64,000 nucleotides of DNA from Kribbella jejuensis (GCF_006715085.1 NZ_VFMM01000001.1:2108001-2172000), one strand, 5' to 3'; positions 30,394 to 47,120 are shown, numbered from the stretch's first letter. The notes: generated by a model not told the origin, from the letters alone. Made by a program: numbers and translations.

Positions 30394-34254
<3,861 letters not shown>

Positions 34255-34282
34255 GATGTGTTATCTCCCGTTGCTAAAAGTG

Positions 34283-34322
34283 GTCTGAGTGGGTTGGTTG
34301 TTGATGTCAAGCGGCAACCCGC

Positions 34323-34328
<6 letters not shown>
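34283..34328 (-). promoter_or_regulatory. Hairpin spanning the rpoB stop and rpoB-rpoC spacer
   Basis: GTCTGAGTGGGTTG (34283-34296) pairs with CAACCCGCTCAGAC (34315-34328) over 14 positions, with one G-U in RNA and an 18-base loop. The rpoB stop codon lies in the upstream arm on the minus strand. The sequence CACTTTTAGC follows. It may be an attenuator, RNase site or stability element adjusting rpoC relative to rpoB. Confidence 0.6.
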
Positions 34329-37805
<3,477 letters not shown>

Positions 37806-37919
37806 GGGGCGTCCTTCCACGGGCTCGCAAAATCACATCGGTGCTGGGAGCGCACGCCAAGCCGCCCCAGTCAAGTCGGAGACCCGAGCAGAGGCGAGAG
37901 AAAGGCAGCGCAAAGCAAT

Positions 37920-37949
37920 AGGCTACATGATCCAGGCAAGCCTGTCCAA
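37920..37949 (-). promoter_or_regulatory. Promoter of rpoBC
   Basis: On the minus strand, TTGGAC (37944-37949) and TAGCCT (37920-37925) are 18 bases apart. It lies about 115 bases upstream of the rpoB start and downstream of the mce terminator-like hairpin. Confidence 0.65.
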
Positions 37950-38002
37950 TGGGGTCCAACAGTTTGCCGTCGGACCACCCTCTCCGTCAAGGACCGACCC
38001 GG

Positions 38003-38033
38003 GGTCTCCAGTGGGTAGATCACCCACGAGACC
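38003..38033 (-). terminator. Terminator-like hairpin at the end of the mce operon
   Basis: GGTCTC and GTGGGT pair with ACCCAC and GAGACC, giving 12 base pairs with a 2-base bulge and 5-base loop. It lies 35 bases past the last mce-region stop. No clear T-run follows, so efficiency is uncertain. Confidence 0.55.
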
Positions 38034-38067
38034 TCCGGCGCCCCTCTGGTGCGGAGTCACCTAGAGG

Positions 38068-38724
38068 TTACAGTCCGGCGATCTCCTGGACCAGCCATTG
38101 GTGGCCGTTTCGGACCATCGTGAACCGGGTCCGGTTCAGATCCACCCGGGGACTACCCTTCGTGATCGTACTGGTGGTGGTCTGGTTGACGAAGATGATC
38201 AGCGTGACCCGGTCGGCGTCGCCGTCGCGGACCGCGACCTCGCGCACGTCGGCCTTCACCGTGGCCTTGGTCTTGGTGGCCAGCTCGCCGGCCACCTTCG
38301 CGGTCTCGTCGAACTTCGCGGCGAAGTCCGGAGTCATCGTCGCCCGCGCCGCAGCGAAGCTTTTGTCCAGGTCACGGTAGTCGTAGCTGAGTGCGGTCTC
38401 GGCCGCCTTCCGGCCCGCCGCGGCCGCCTGGTCGCGGGCGTCCTCGGCCTCCTTGCCGTGCCAGGCCTTGATCCCGAGCACCGCGGCGACGGCCAGCGTG
38501 AGTACGACGACGACACCGAGCGCAGCGATCAGCGTGTTCCCGAGACCGGTCGGACGATCACTCTCCGTAGTCGATTCCGGAGTGATCGGTTCGGCGACGA
38601 CCTCTTTTTCCGGCTCCGGTGTGGCCGGGGTCACATCCTGTTCGAGTCGTACTTCCGGCTCGCCGGGTTTCGCGCTCCGGCGCTGGCCGGCGATCCGCGG
38701 CCGACCGCTGCTGGAACCGGACAT
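38068..38724 (-). CDS. Mce-associated membrane protein (distal)
   Basis: The 218-residue protein has a polar, Pro/Glu-rich cytoplasmic N-terminus of about 60 residues. One transmembrane helix follows (TLIAALGVVVVLTLAVAAVL), and an extracytoplasmic domain with VNQTTTSTITKGSPRVDLNR and WLVQEIAGL. This pattern matches mycobacterial Mce-associated (Mas) proteins, thought to stabilise Mce complexes. Its start overlaps the stop of the preceding gene by one base. It is the last gene of the mce operon. Confidence 0.85.
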   Translation of the reverse strand: MSGSSSGRPRIAGQRRSAKPGEPEVRLEQDVTPATPEPEKEVVAEPITPESTTESDRPTGLGNTLIAALGVVVVLTLAVAAVLGIKAWHGKEAEDARDQAAAAGRKAAETALSYDYRDLDKSFAAARATMTPDFAAKFDETAKVAGELATKTKATVKADVREVAVRDGDADRVTLIIFVNQTTTSTITKGSPRVDLNRTRFTMVRNGHQWLVQEIAGL

Positions 38725-39215
38725 CAGCCCACCACCTGCAGGTCGGCGGTCAGCCAGCGGTCCTTCTCGCGGACCATGTCCAGCTTGATCCGGTACCGGC
38801 GTTCGGTCCCCGTGGTCGAGGCGGTGTTGGTCACCACCGCGTTCACGATCACCAGGACCTGGGCGGAGTCCTTGTCGTTCGACACCACGCCCGCCTCCTT
38901 GACGTCCCCCTTCGAGGTCGCCTTGTTCTGCACGACCTCGGTCTTCACCGCGTCGATGCCGTTCTGGAACTCCTGCTTGAACTGCCCGGTCGACTCGTCG
39001 ATCACGCGCTTCGAGTCCGCGTCCCAGGTCTGGTAGTCGTACGTCGTGAAGTCCAGCGCGAGCTGCCGCGCCGCCTTCATCGCGCCGTGGCGCTCCGCGT
39101 CGTCGGCCCGCTGTTTGCGCAGCGCGACCACCGACAACGTCAGCCCGGCGAGTGCCACCACGAGCAACACGCTGAGCGCCCAGGCCAGCACGAGCCGGCC
39201 GTTCTTTGCGATCAC
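38724..39215 (-). CDS. Mce-associated membrane protein (proximal)
   Basis: This is a 163-residue single-pass protein. An N-terminal helix (LVLAWALSVLLVVALAGLTL) precedes an extracytoplasmic alpha+beta domain resembling the second Mas protein (TTYDYQTWDADSKRV; IVNAVVTNTASTTGTERRYR; WLTADLQVVG). GTG 39215 overlaps the mceF stop by 4 bases (GTGA). It is predicted to work with the Mce needle in the envelope. The cargo is unknown. Confidence 0.85.
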   Translation of the reverse strand: MIAKNGRLVLAWALSVLLVVALAGLTLSVVALRKQRADDAERHGAMKAARQLALDFTTYDYQTWDADSKRVIDESTGQFKQEFQNGIDAVKTEVVQNKATSKGDVKEAGVVSNDKDSAQVLVIVNAVVTNTASTTGTERRYRIKLDMVREKDRWLTADLQVVG

Positions 39216-40501
39216 TGCCCGGTCACCGGTCCGAGGATGAGTGCCTTCCAGGAGTCGCTGCCGAGCAACTCCTGCTGTCCGCCGGTCGAGCCGAGCACGA
39301 TCGACGGCATGCCGCCGGACCCGCCCGCCTGACCGGTCGCCGGGTCGTAGCCGACGCCGTACCCGGTGCGGTTCAGGTAGCGCGACGACGGGGCCGGCTT
39401 GTTCTGCGAGCCGCGGACGTTGATCCCGCTCGACGGGCTCGCCGTACAGGCCGCCTTCGTGTTCGCCTGGGTGTTCGTCACGTCCTGCGGGACCCGCTTG
39501 TCGGTGCCCCCGTACCCGGGCCGGCAGGCGGGCGGGCTGAGGCCGACGACCAGCCCGAAGTGCGCGTCGTAGTGCCCGGTGCCCGGGTCCTTCGCGGGCA
39601 CGACGTACCCGCCCATCGCGACCGCTGGATACACCACCATCAACTGCTCGACAGCGTCCAGCCGGACCGCGGTCAGTTCGCTCACCGTCAGCAGGTTACC
39701 GAGCAGCACCGCGATGTCCGCACTGTTGTCCCGGATCAGGCCGGTCAGCTGACTGGACGCGAACGAGCCCTGGTCGACGACCGTCCGCAGGCTCTTGTCC
39801 GACGCCACCAGGGTGTCCGACAGCAGCGCGAGGTTCTTCGCCCAGGTCTTGATCGCGTCACCGCTGGCGACCTGGGTGGCCAGCACGGTGTCGCCGTCGT
39901 TGATCAGCTTGATCGTCTGCAGCACGTTCGCGTCGGCGTTGTCGATCAGCTTGCCGGAGCTGTCGATGATCTTCTGCAGGTCGGTGCCCTTGCCCTTCAG
40001 CGCCGCCCCGAGCTCGTGCACCGTGGTCCGCAAGCTCTCCTTGTCGACCGAGTTCACCAGCTGGTCGAGGTTCAGCAGCAGTTCGGTGGTGTCGATCGGT
40101 ACGGCGGTGTCCTGGCGCGCGATCTTGGAGTTGTTCTGCAGGTACGGCGCTCCGTCGCGGCGCGGCTGCAGGTCGACGTACTGCTCGCCGATCGCCGACC
40201 GGTTCGCGACCACCGCGAGCAGGTCGTTCGGGATCTTGAACTTCTTGTCGATCTCCAGGTTCACGTCGACACCGTCGGGCAGCAGCTTGAGCTCCCCGAC
40301 CCGGCCGACCGGCTGGCCGCGGTACGTCACCTCGGCGCCGGAGAAGATCCCGCCGGACTCGGCGAAGCTGGCGCTGACGGTGTAGTTCTTGTTCACCACC
40401 AGCTGGTCGACCTGCGCGTACCGGGCGCCGACGAACGCGACGCCGACGACGGTGATCAGCAGGAACACCATCAGCTGGATCCGGACCGCTCTGGTGATCA
40501 T
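39212..40501 (-). CDS. MCE-family protein, MceF position
   Basis: The 429-residue protein has an N-terminal transmembrane anchor (IQLMVFLLITVVGVAFVGAR) and an MCE/MlaD beta-barrel domain at about residues 35-115 (YTVSASFAESGGIFSGAEVT; RNRSAIGEQYVDLQP-type end). A long helical needle region follows to about 280, and then a Pro/Gly/Ser-rich C-terminus. In actinobacterial Mce complexes six such proteins form a heterohexameric tunnel carrying lipids across the cell envelope; this is the sixth. Overlaps of 4 bases join it to mceE and the first Mas gene. Confidence 0.9.
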   Translation of the reverse strand: MITRAVRIQLMVFLLITVVGVAFVGARYAQVDQLVVNKNYTVSASFAESGGIFSGAEVTYRGQPVGRVGELKLLPDGVDVNLEIDKKFKIPNDLLAVVANRSAIGEQYVDLQPRRDGAPYLQNNSKIARQDTAVPIDTTELLLNLDQLVNSVDKESLRTTVHELGAALKGKGTDLQKIIDSSGKLIDNADANVLQTIKLINDGDTVLATQVASGDAIKTWAKNLALLSDTLVASDKSLRTVVDQGSFASSQLTGLIRDNSADIAVLLGNLLTVSELTAVRLDAVEQLMVVYPAVAMGGYVVPAKDPGTGHYDAHFGLVVGLSPPACRPGYGGTDKRVPQDVTNTQANTKAACTASPSSGINVRGSQNKPAPSSRYLNRTGYGVGYDPATGQAGGSGGMPSIVLGSTGGQQELLGSDSWKALILGPVTGQ

Positions 40502-41739
40502 GAGACCGCTCCCGGCATCAGGGCCCGGGCCAGGTCGGGATCGAACCCGGACCGCTTGAGCTGTGGCGAGCAGACCGGCAGCCCGAGCAGCGTGATGCAG
40601 GTCGTCGTGGTGCCGGTCGGCACCGGTAGCGACGGCAGCCCGCTGCCCCCGGCACCCGGAGTGAGGTGCAGCGGGAGGCTGATCCCGAGCGTCGGCAGCG
40701 CGGTCGGGCCGACCGTCGGCAGGTCCAGCCCGATGAGGCCCTTCAAAGCCTTCTGGGTGTTCACGTCGAGCGTGATGCCGAGGTTGGTGTAGTCGCCCTT
40801 CGCGGCTTTGGCGGCCTGGTCCGGGAACGGATACGTGAACAGCAGCTCCAGCGACTTCGGCAGGTTCGCGCCCGCCTCGGCCAGCTTGGTCAGCGTCGGG
40901 TACAGCGACTGCAGGTTGGCGACCAGGTCCTTCTGCGAGGAGGTGATCACCCGGGTCGCGGTGTTGCCCAGCGTGGCCAGGGCCTGCAGCGTCTTGACCA
41001 GTGCGGCCCGCTGCTGGTCGAGCGTCTTGATCGACTTCGGCAGCGAGTCGATCGCGGTCGCCAGCGTCGCCTTCTGCGCATTCAGCTTCTTGGCCAGCGC
41101 GTCCACCGACTTGATCGCGGTGATGATCGTGGCCTTGTTCTGGTCCAGGGTCCCGACGAACGTGTTGAGCTGGGTCAGCACACTGCGGATGGCCGGCTCG
41201 TTCCCGGTCAGGGCCTTGTTCAGCTCCTGGGTGATGATCTGCAGCTGGGCGACGCCGCCGCCGTTGAGCAGCAGCGACAGCGCCGACAGGACCTCCTCGA
41301 CCTCGACGTTGCTGGTCGTCCGGGACAGCGGGATCAGCTCGCCGTTCTCCAGCTTGCCGCGCGGTTGCTCGGACCCGGTCGGCCGGGACAGCGACACGAA
41401 CTTCTCACCGAGCAGGCTGGTCTGGCGGATCGTGGCGTGCGTGTTGTCCGGCAGGTCGAGGCTCTTCGGCAGCTTGATCCGCACCTTCGCGACGTACCCG
41501 TCCAGCCAGACCTTCTCGACCGTGCCGACGGTGACGTCGTCGACCTTCACCGACGACTTCGGTACCAGGTCGAGTACGTCGGCGAACTCGACGGTCACCG
41601 TGTACGACGGGCCCTTGATCTTGGCGCCACCGGGCAGCGGCAGCGAGTAGACGGAGAAGTCGCAGCCGGACAGCAGCATCGCCAGCGCGGCGACACCGGC
41701 GGCAAGCGAGACACGGCGTTGGATTCTGGGGCGTTTCAT
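40498..41739 (-). CDS. MCE-family lipoprotein, MceE (LprN) position
   Basis: From ATG 41739 the 413-residue protein has a lipoprotein signal with lipobox LLSGC (acylated Cys26). An MCE domain follows (about residues 43-125; YTVTVEFADVLDLVPKSSVK; TSLLGEKFVSLSRP), then a long helical region and a Pro/Gly-rich tail. MceE proteins are the lipidated subunit of the Mce hexamer. Frames that extend upstream across mceD are not coding. Four-base overlaps link it to both neighbours. Confidence 0.9.
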   Translation of the reverse strand: MKRPRIQRRVSLAAGVAALAMLLSGCDFSVYSLPLPGGAKIKGPSYTVTVEFADVLDLVPKSSVKVDDVTVGTVEKVWLDGYVAKVRIKLPKSLDLPDNTHATIRQTSLLGEKFVSLSRPTGSEQPRGKLENGELIPLSRTTSNVEVEEVLSALSLLLNGGGVAQLQIITQELNKALTGNEPAIRSVLTQLNTFVGTLDQNKATIITAIKSVDALAKKLNAQKATLATAIDSLPKSIKTLDQQRAALVKTLQALATLGNTATRVITSSQKDLVANLQSLYPTLTKLAEAGANLPKSLELLFTYPFPDQAAKAAKGDYTNLGITLDVNTQKALKGLIGLDLPTVGPTALPTLGISLPLHLTPGAGGSGLPSLPVPTGTTTTCITLLGLPVCSPQLKRSGFDPDLARALMPGAVS

Positions 41740-42926
41740 TTGACCAGCCCCCCGAGCGTCGGGTCGACCGGGTCCGGCCGGTTCAGCGGCGGCTGCGGCG
41801 CGGGCGCCCACGGCGTACCGGCCGGGCCACCGCTGATCGGCGCGTTCGCACCGGTCAGCTGGGTGATCAGCGGCAGTTTGGCGAGCGCGTCGAGCACCGG
41901 CTTGAGCGCCGAACAGGTCGACATCGACTGGTTCGCCTGCAGCAGGATCGAGCAGATGAACGTCGCCGGGTCGTCCAGCTGGCCGGGGTTGATCCGCTGG
42001 TCCAGCGTGCCGAACTGCGGGTTGTAGATCCGGGCCAGGTTGCCGAGGCCGAGCGGCGCGGTGTCCAGCACCTCGGCGATCGCGGCCTTCTCCTTCACCA
42101 GGATCTGCGACAGCTGCGTGGCCTGGGAGACCGTCCCCTTCACCAGGGTCCGGTTGTCCCGGACGAACGTGCCGACCTCGGTCAACGCGGTCGCCAGCAT
42201 CGCCAGCGCGTTGCCGAGGTCCTTGCGCTCGGCGGCCAGCGTGGTCGAGGTCGCCGCGAAGTTCGCGTTGAACTGGCGGACGAGCCCGTCGTTCGCGGCC
42301 AGCGCCGACACGAACGTCTGCAGCTGCCGGATCGTGTTGAACAGCGCGGACGAGTTCCCCGACAGCGTGCTGGTCAGCTTGGACACGTCGGTGATGGTCT
42401 GGTTGATCTTCGCGCCCTGGCCGTTCAGGTTCTTCGCGGAGACGTCCAGCAGCCGGGCCAGCGCGCCCTGGTCGTTCGCGCCCTTCGGACCGAGCGCCAC
42501 CGACAGGTCGTTGAGGCTCTGGTAGATCTGGTCCAGCTCCAGCGGTACGGCGGTCCGGTCGAGCGGGATCTCGGCGCCGTCGGCCATCACCTCGCCCTTG
42601 GAGTACGCCGGCGTGAGCTGCAGGTACCGGTCCGCGACGATCGACGGCGACGCGATCACGGCCTTCGCAGTGGCCGGCACCTTGTCCTTGGCGTCCCACC
42701 AGAACCTCACCCGAACCGAGCGGCCCGCCGGCGTGATGCTCTCCACCTCGCCGACCTTGATGCCGAGGATCCGGACGTCCGAACCGGGGTAGATCGAGAC
42801 CGCGCGCGGGAAGTACGCCGTCGCGGTGACCCGCTTCGGCTTCGGCCACAACGTGACCGCGCTGACCACGAGGATCACCAGGACCACCGCGATCGCGATC
42901 AGCCGGGACAGTGCGTTCACCCGCAT
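41736..42926 (-). CDS. MCE-family protein, MceD position
   Basis: The 396-residue protein has one N-terminal membrane helix (LIAIAVVLVILVVSAVTLWP). An MCE domain at about 32-118 includes SIYPGSDVRILGIKVGEVES and ADRYLQLTPAYSKG. A helical stalk follows, and a Pro-rich end. It is the fourth subunit of the presumed Mce needle. The start GTG/ATG at 42926 overlaps the mceC stop by one base, and the 3' end overlaps mceE by four. Confidence 0.9.
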   Translation of the reverse strand: MRVNALSRLIAIAVVLVILVVSAVTLWPKPKRVTATAYFPRAVSIYPGSDVRILGIKVGEVESITPAGRSVRVRFWWDAKDKVPATAKAVIASPSIVADRYLQLTPAYSKGEVMADGAEIPLDRTAVPLELDQIYQSLNDLSVALGPKGANDQGALARLLDVSAKNLNGQGAKINQTITDVSKLTSTLSGNSSALFNTIRQLQTFVSALAANDGLVRQFNANFAATSTTLAAERKDLGNALAMLATALTEVGTFVRDNRTLVKGTVSQATQLSQILVKEKAAIAEVLDTAPLGLGNLARIYNPQFGTLDQRINPGQLDDPATFICSILLQANQSMSTCSALKPVLDALAKLPLITQLTGANAPISGGPAGTPWAPAPQPPLNRPDPVDPTLGGLVK

Positions 42927-43939
42927 CAGCCGTTACCCCCGAGGATCTTGGGCAGCCCAGGGGGCAACAACTTCGGCAGCGGGATCTCCGGGACCGGAGC
43001 GAGGTTCTGCAGGTAGGTGTCGAACCACGGTCCGGTGCCGAGCGTGTTGGTGAAGACCCGGACGAACGGCGCCAGCCCCTTCAGGCTCGCGTCGAGCGAG
43101 TTCTGGTTCTGCAGGAGTACGGCGAGGACCGCGTTCACCTTCTGCAGCGTCGGTGCGAGGTCCTTGCGGTTCTCCCGGACCAGTGCCGTGATCTGCGCGG
43201 ACAGCGCCTGCGTCGACACCAGCAGCTGGTGGATCAGCGCGCGCCGGGCCTGGACCGCCTGGAAGACCGTGTTGCCGTCCTTCATCAGCTTGACCAGCTG
43301 CTGGTTGCGGTCGGCAAGGACCTTGGTGACCACGTTCGAGTGCTGCAGCAGCAGCTTGAGCTGCTGGTCGCGGGCGGCCACGTTCCGGGAGAGCCGGGAC
43401 AGTCCGGTCAGCGAGGCCTGCACCTCGTCGGGCGTGTTCTTGAACGTCGCCGACAACGTGTCCAGGGCCTTCGCCAGCTGCGCGGTGTTGATCCGCTCGG
43501 TGGTGTTGGCCAGATCGGTGAACGCGTCGACCACGTCGTACGCCGAGATCGTCCGGTCCAGCGGGATCTCCGAGCCGGGCTTCAGCTGCCCCGAACCGGC
43601 CGGATCGAGCTTCAGGTACTTCTGCCCGAGCAGCGTCTTGATCTTCATCTCGGCGCCGGTCTGGTCGCCCAGCTTCACGCCCTTGTCGACGACGAAGTCG
43701 ACCCGGACGTGGGTGCCCTCGAGGACCACGGCGCGCACCTTGCCGACCCGGACCCCGGCCACCCGGATCTCGTCGTTCGGCTTCAGGCCGCCAGCCTCGG
43801 AGAACTGCGCGGAGTACTTCGTCCCGCCGCCGATCAGCGGCAGGTCCTGCGCCTTGAACGCGGCCAGCATGATCAGCGCGATCACCGTCAGGCCGACGAC
43901 ACCGATCGTCACCTGGTTCTGCTCCCGGAACGGCTTCAC
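42926..43939 (-). CDS. MCE-family protein, MceC position
   Basis: From GTG 43939, which overlaps the mceB stop as GTGA and has AGGTG upstream, the protein is 337 residues. It carries an N-terminal helix (VTIGVVGLTVIALIMLAAFK), an MCE domain (YSAQFSEAGGLKPNDEIRVA; KTLLGQKYLKLDPAGSG) and a helical stalk with coiled-coil character (RDQQLKLLLQHSNVVTKVLA). A frame extending to 44023 would run into mceB and is not used. It is the third subunit of the needle. Confidence 0.9.
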   Translation of the reverse strand: MKPFREQNQVTIGVVGLTVIALIMLAAFKAQDLPLIGGGTKYSAQFSEAGGLKPNDEIRVAGVRVGKVRAVVLEGTHVRVDFVVDKGVKLGDQTGAEMKIKTLLGQKYLKLDPAGSGQLKPGSEIPLDRTISAYDVVDAFTDLANTTERINTAQLAKALDTLSATFKNTPDEVQASLTGLSRLSRNVAARDQQLKLLLQHSNVVTKVLADRNQQLVKLMKDGNTVFQAVQARRALIHQLLVSTQALSAQITALVRENRKDLAPTLQKVNAVLAVLLQNQNSLDASLKGLAPFVRVFTNTLGTGPWFDTYLQNLAPVPEIPLPKLLPPGLPKILGGNG

Positions 43940-44967
43940 TTGGCACACCTCGCCGAGTTGAGGTCGTACGAGACCGGGATGCGGGTGCCTGTCGGCAGCG
44001 TGACGTTGCCGTCGAAGTTGCACAGGTAGAAGTTGAACCAGGAGCCGTAGGAGGCCGTCCGGGTCATCGTGTTCAGCTTCTCCGGCATGAACTGCAGGGT
44101 CTTCACCCAGATCGACTGGGTGTCGTCGAGCGTGCTCGCGACCGTCCGGAGCCGGTTCAGGTCGGCCTTGATCGGGACCCGGGTCTGCTGCAGCAGGCCG
44201 GCCGTCTTGGTGTTCAGCGAGTTGATCGAGGTCAGCGAACTCAGGATCGGGTTGATGTCCTGGCTCAGGCCGGTGATGAACTGCTGCAGGTTGACGAGCA
44301 ACTGGGAGAAGTTCTGCTGCCGCTGCGAGACGATCTGCAGCGTCGAGGTGAGGTTCGTGATCAGGTCGCCGATCACCTGGTCGGCGTCCGCGAGCGTGGT
44401 GGTCAGCGACGCGGTCTTGGCCAGCAGCGACTCGATCGTGCCGCCCTCGCCCTGCAGCACCTTGATCACCTCGAACGCGAACTGGTTCACGTCCGCCGGC
44501 GTGAGCGCGGTGAACAGCGGCTTGAAGCCGTTGAACAGGACGGACAGGTCGAGCGCCGGCGTCGTCCGCTCCTTCGGGATGATGCCGTTCTTCTTCAGCC
44601 GCGGGCCGCCGCCGACCCCGTCGGTGAGCGCGATGTAGCGGTTGCCGACCAGGTTCCGGTAGCGCAGCGTGGCATGCGTCGAGGTGTCCAGGACCTCGTT
44701 CGAGTCGACGCTGAACGTCACCATCGCCAGCGAGTCCTGGTACAGCTGGATCTTGTCGACCTGCCCGACCTTCACGCCGGCGATCCGGATGTCGTCGCCC
44801 TGGTTCAGCCCGACCGCGTCGGTGAACACCGCGCGGTACTTCGTGGTCGAGTTGAAGGTGATGTTCCCGATCGTCACCGCCAGCAGCGCGGTCGCGATCG
44901 TGGTGACCACCACGAAGATCCCGAGCCGGACGGTGTCGAAGGTCGTCTTGCGGTCGAAGAAGCTCAT
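43936..44967 (-). CDS. MCE-family protein, MceB position
   Basis: The 343-residue protein has a short cytoplasmic start with RKTTFDTV and a membrane helix (LGIFVVVTTIATALLAVTIG). The MCE domain follows (YRAVFTDAVGLNQGDDIRIA; RYRNLVGNRYIALTDG), then a helical stalk and a compact end with NFYLCNFDGNVTLPTGTRIP containing two Cys residues that may pair outside the membrane. It overlaps mceA by 4 bases. Confidence 0.9.
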   Translation of the reverse strand: MSFFDRKTTFDTVRLGIFVVVTTIATALLAVTIGNITFNSTTKYRAVFTDAVGLNQGDDIRIAGVKVGQVDKIQLYQDSLAMVTFSVDSNEVLDTSTHATLRYRNLVGNRYIALTDGVGGGPRLKKNGIIPKERTTPALDLSVLFNGFKPLFTALTPADVNQFAFEVIKVLQGEGGTIESLLAKTASLTTTLADADQVIGDLITNLTSTLQIVSQRQQNFSQLLVNLQQFITGLSQDINPILSSLTSINSLNTKTAGLLQQTRVPIKADLNRLRTVASTLDDTQSIWVKTLQFMPEKLNTMTRTASYGSWFNFYLCNFDGNVTLPTGTRIPVSYDLNSARCAK

Positions 44968-46292
44968 CCGAGGTTCACCTGCCCTCCGCGGAGCAGCGGC
45001 CCGACCAGCAGCGTGGTCAGGTCCGGTACGTCGGTGGCGGGTACACCCATCGCGGGGCCGACGACCGCGTCGATCACCTGCTGTTCGGCCGGCGTACCGA
45101 CGCCCTGGGTGTCCATGGCGAACCCTGGCATCGCGCGGTTCAGCTGCAGGTTGAGCGGGAAGCGCTGGTTCTTGTTGTGGTCGCCGATCACGCCGTCGTC
45201 ACCGGTCACGTACGGCGCCGGGTTCTCCTGCGTGTACGGGCCGGGCTTCTCACCGGGGACGCTGTAGTTCCGGCCGATGCAGGTCGGGCCGCGGTGGTCC
45301 TTGTACGCCGGGAGCTCGTTCGGCTCGTACGGCGTCGGCTGGTTGGTGATCAGCTCGAGGTTGATGTTCAGCCGGCCGTCGCGGAACGTGTCGTTCAGCC
45401 GCGGCAGCGTGTCGCTCATCACGCCGAGGAAGCACGGGAACTCGGGCGAGTACTTCTCCAGCAGGTCCAGCACCGGGCGGCTGACCTGGCCGAGCCGGAT
45501 CACCCGGTCCTCGTTCGCCTTCAGGAACGCGTCACCGGTCGTCGACAACTGCTGGACATTCACGAAGAACGCCTGCAGCTGCTTCTCCTTCTCGACGACC
45601 GTGTTGCCGGTGATGGTCAGGTTGCGCAGCGCGCGGGCGAGATCCGGTGTGACGTCGCCGTACAGATCCGAGACCTGGCTGAGTTTGGCGAGCGCGTCCA
45701 TCAGCTTCGGGATGCTCGGGTTCAGCTTCTTCAGGTACGCGTCGAGCTGGGTCAGAGTGCCCGCGATCTCGGTGCCGCGGCCCTCGAGCGCGGTCGCGAG
45801 GGTGTTCAGCGTGGCGTTCAGATCGGCCGGGTCGACCGCCTGGAGCAGCGGAAGCGCGTCGTTCAGCACCTTCTCGATCTCGATGCCGACCGCGGTCTTG
45901 TCCCGCTGGATCACGTCGCCGGCCTTGATGTGCGCGCCCTCGGGGCCTTTCGGCGGGACGAGCGAGACGTACTTCTCGCCGAACAACGTCTTCGGCAGGA
46001 TCCGGGCGCTGACCGCGGCGGAGATCTCGTCGACCTGGTCCGGCTTCAGCGCCAGGTCGATGGTCGCCTCGTCACCGTCGGTGGACACCTTGCGGACCTC
46101 GCCGACGATGATCCCGCGCAGCTTGACGTCCGCGTGCTCGTTCAGCTGCAGGCCGATGTGGCTGGTCTTCAGCTCCACGTTCACGGTCTTGACGAAGACC
46201 TTGGCGTAGAAGGCGTACGTCAGCCAGAGCAGGAACACGAGGACGCCGATGAACATGACGCCCAGCACCTTGTGAGAGACGAGTCGGGTCAT
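44964..46292 (-). CDS. MCE-family protein, MceA position
   Basis: This is the first of six MCE subunits (442 residues), with N-terminal helix VLGVMFIGVLVFLLWLTYAF. The MCE domain spans about residues 37-120 (VNVELKTSHIGLQLNEHADV; LPKTLFGEKYVSLVPP), followed by a stalk of roughly 150 residues. The C-terminal part is rich in Pro and Asn with paired Cys (CFLGVMSDTL and TCIGRNYSVP). MceA-type proteins may contact substrate or host lipids; the cargo in this organism is unknown. It overlaps yrbEB by 4 bases. Confidence 0.9.
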   Translation of the reverse strand: MTRLVSHKVLGVMFIGVLVFLLWLTYAFYAKVFVKTVNVELKTSHIGLQLNEHADVKLRGIIVGEVRKVSTDGDEATIDLALKPDQVDEISAAVSARILPKTLFGEKYVSLVPPKGPEGAHIKAGDVIQRDKTAVGIEIEKVLNDALPLLQAVDPADLNATLNTLATALEGRGTEIAGTLTQLDAYLKKLNPSIPKLMDALAKLSQVSDLYGDVTPDLARALRNLTITGNTVVEKEKQLQAFFVNVQQLSTTGDAFLKANEDRVIRLGQVSRPVLDLLEKYSPEFPCFLGVMSDTLPRLNDTFRDGRLNINLELITNQPTPYEPNELPAYKDHRGPTCIGRNYSVPGEKPGPYTQENPAPYVTGDDGVIGDHNKNQRFPLNLQLNRAMPGFAMDTQGVGTPAEQQVIDAVVGPAMGVPATDVPDLTTLLVGPLLRGGQVNLG

Positions 46293-47119
46293 CCGGCCAA
46301 CCTCACGGTGGTCGTCGTACCCCAGATGGCCATCGAGAGCAGCAGGTCGACGACGTTGATCACGACGATCGACGTACGCACGGCGCGGCCGACGGCGACG
46401 CCGACGCCCGCAGGACCGCCGGTCGCGTGGTACCCGTGGTAGCAGTGCACCAGGATCACCAGCACGGAGAACACCAGCACCTTGCCGAACGACCAGAGCA
46501 CGTCCCCGGGTGGCAGGAACAGGTGGAAGTAGTGGTCGTACGTCCCGGTGCTCTGCCCGTAGAACGTGGTGACCGTCAACCGGGTCGCGAAGTACGACGC
46601 GAGCAGGCCGACGACGTACAGCGGGATGACCGCGACCAGGCCGGCGATGATCCGGGTGGTGACCAGGAACGGCAATGACGGGATCGCCATCACCTCGAGG
46701 GCGTCGATCTCCTCGCTGATCCGCATCGCGCCGAGCTGCGCGGTGAACCCGCAGCCGACGGTCGCGGCGAGCGCGATGCCGGCGATCAGCGGGCCGATCT
46801 CGCGGGTGTTGATGTAGGCCGAGACGAAGCCGGCGAAGGCCGACGTACCGATCTGGTTCAGCGCCGAGTAGCCCTGCAGGCCGACCTCGGTACCGGTGAA
46901 GAAGGCCAGGAACGTGATCACGCCGACGGTGCCGCCGATGACGGCCAGCGCGCCGGTGCCGAGCGTGACCTCGGCGAGCAGCCGGAGGATCTCCTTGCGG
47001 TACCGGGTGACGGACTTGCCCGACCAGGCCAGCGCCTTGATGTAGAACGCGAGCTGCTCACCGAGCCGGTCGAGCGAGCTCAGCGGCTTCTTCACCAGGA
47101 CGTCCATCAGGGCCGACAC
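46289..47119 (-). CDS. YrbE/MlaE-type ABC permease, YrbEB position
   Basis: The 276-residue integral membrane protein has five to six predicted segments. The MlaE-family core includes FVSAYINTREIGPLIAGIAL, then SEEIDALEVMAIPSLPFLVT, the conserved EXDALxVM coupling-helix motif contacting the ATPase. Its C-terminus has GFHATGGPAGVGVAVGRAVR-like residues. GTG 47119 is used as start, with an in-frame ATG at 47107 as alternative. It is one base past yrbEA. Together with YrbEA it forms the membrane channel of the Mce importer. Confidence 0.9.
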   Translation of the reverse strand: MSALMDVLVKKPLSSLDRLGEQLAFYIKALAWSGKSVTRYRKEILRLLAEVTLGTGALAVIGGTVGVITFLAFFTGTEVGLQGYSALNQIGTSAFAGFVSAYINTREIGPLIAGIALAATVGCGFTAQLGAMRISEEIDALEVMAIPSLPFLVTTRIIAGLVAVIPLYVVGLLASYFATRLTVTTFYGQSTGTYDHYFHLFLPPGDVLWSFGKVLVFSVLVILVHCYHGYHATGGPAGVGVAVGRAVRTSIVVINVVDLLLSMAIWGTTTTVRLAG

Positions 47120-47120
47120 G

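Noticed and set aside
40498..42849. A longer MceE reading frame starting inside mceD
   Set aside because: The upstream part is the out-of-frame shadow of mceD, rich in Arg/Gly/Pro. ATG 41739 gives a proper lipoprotein signal and a 4-base overlap with mceD.
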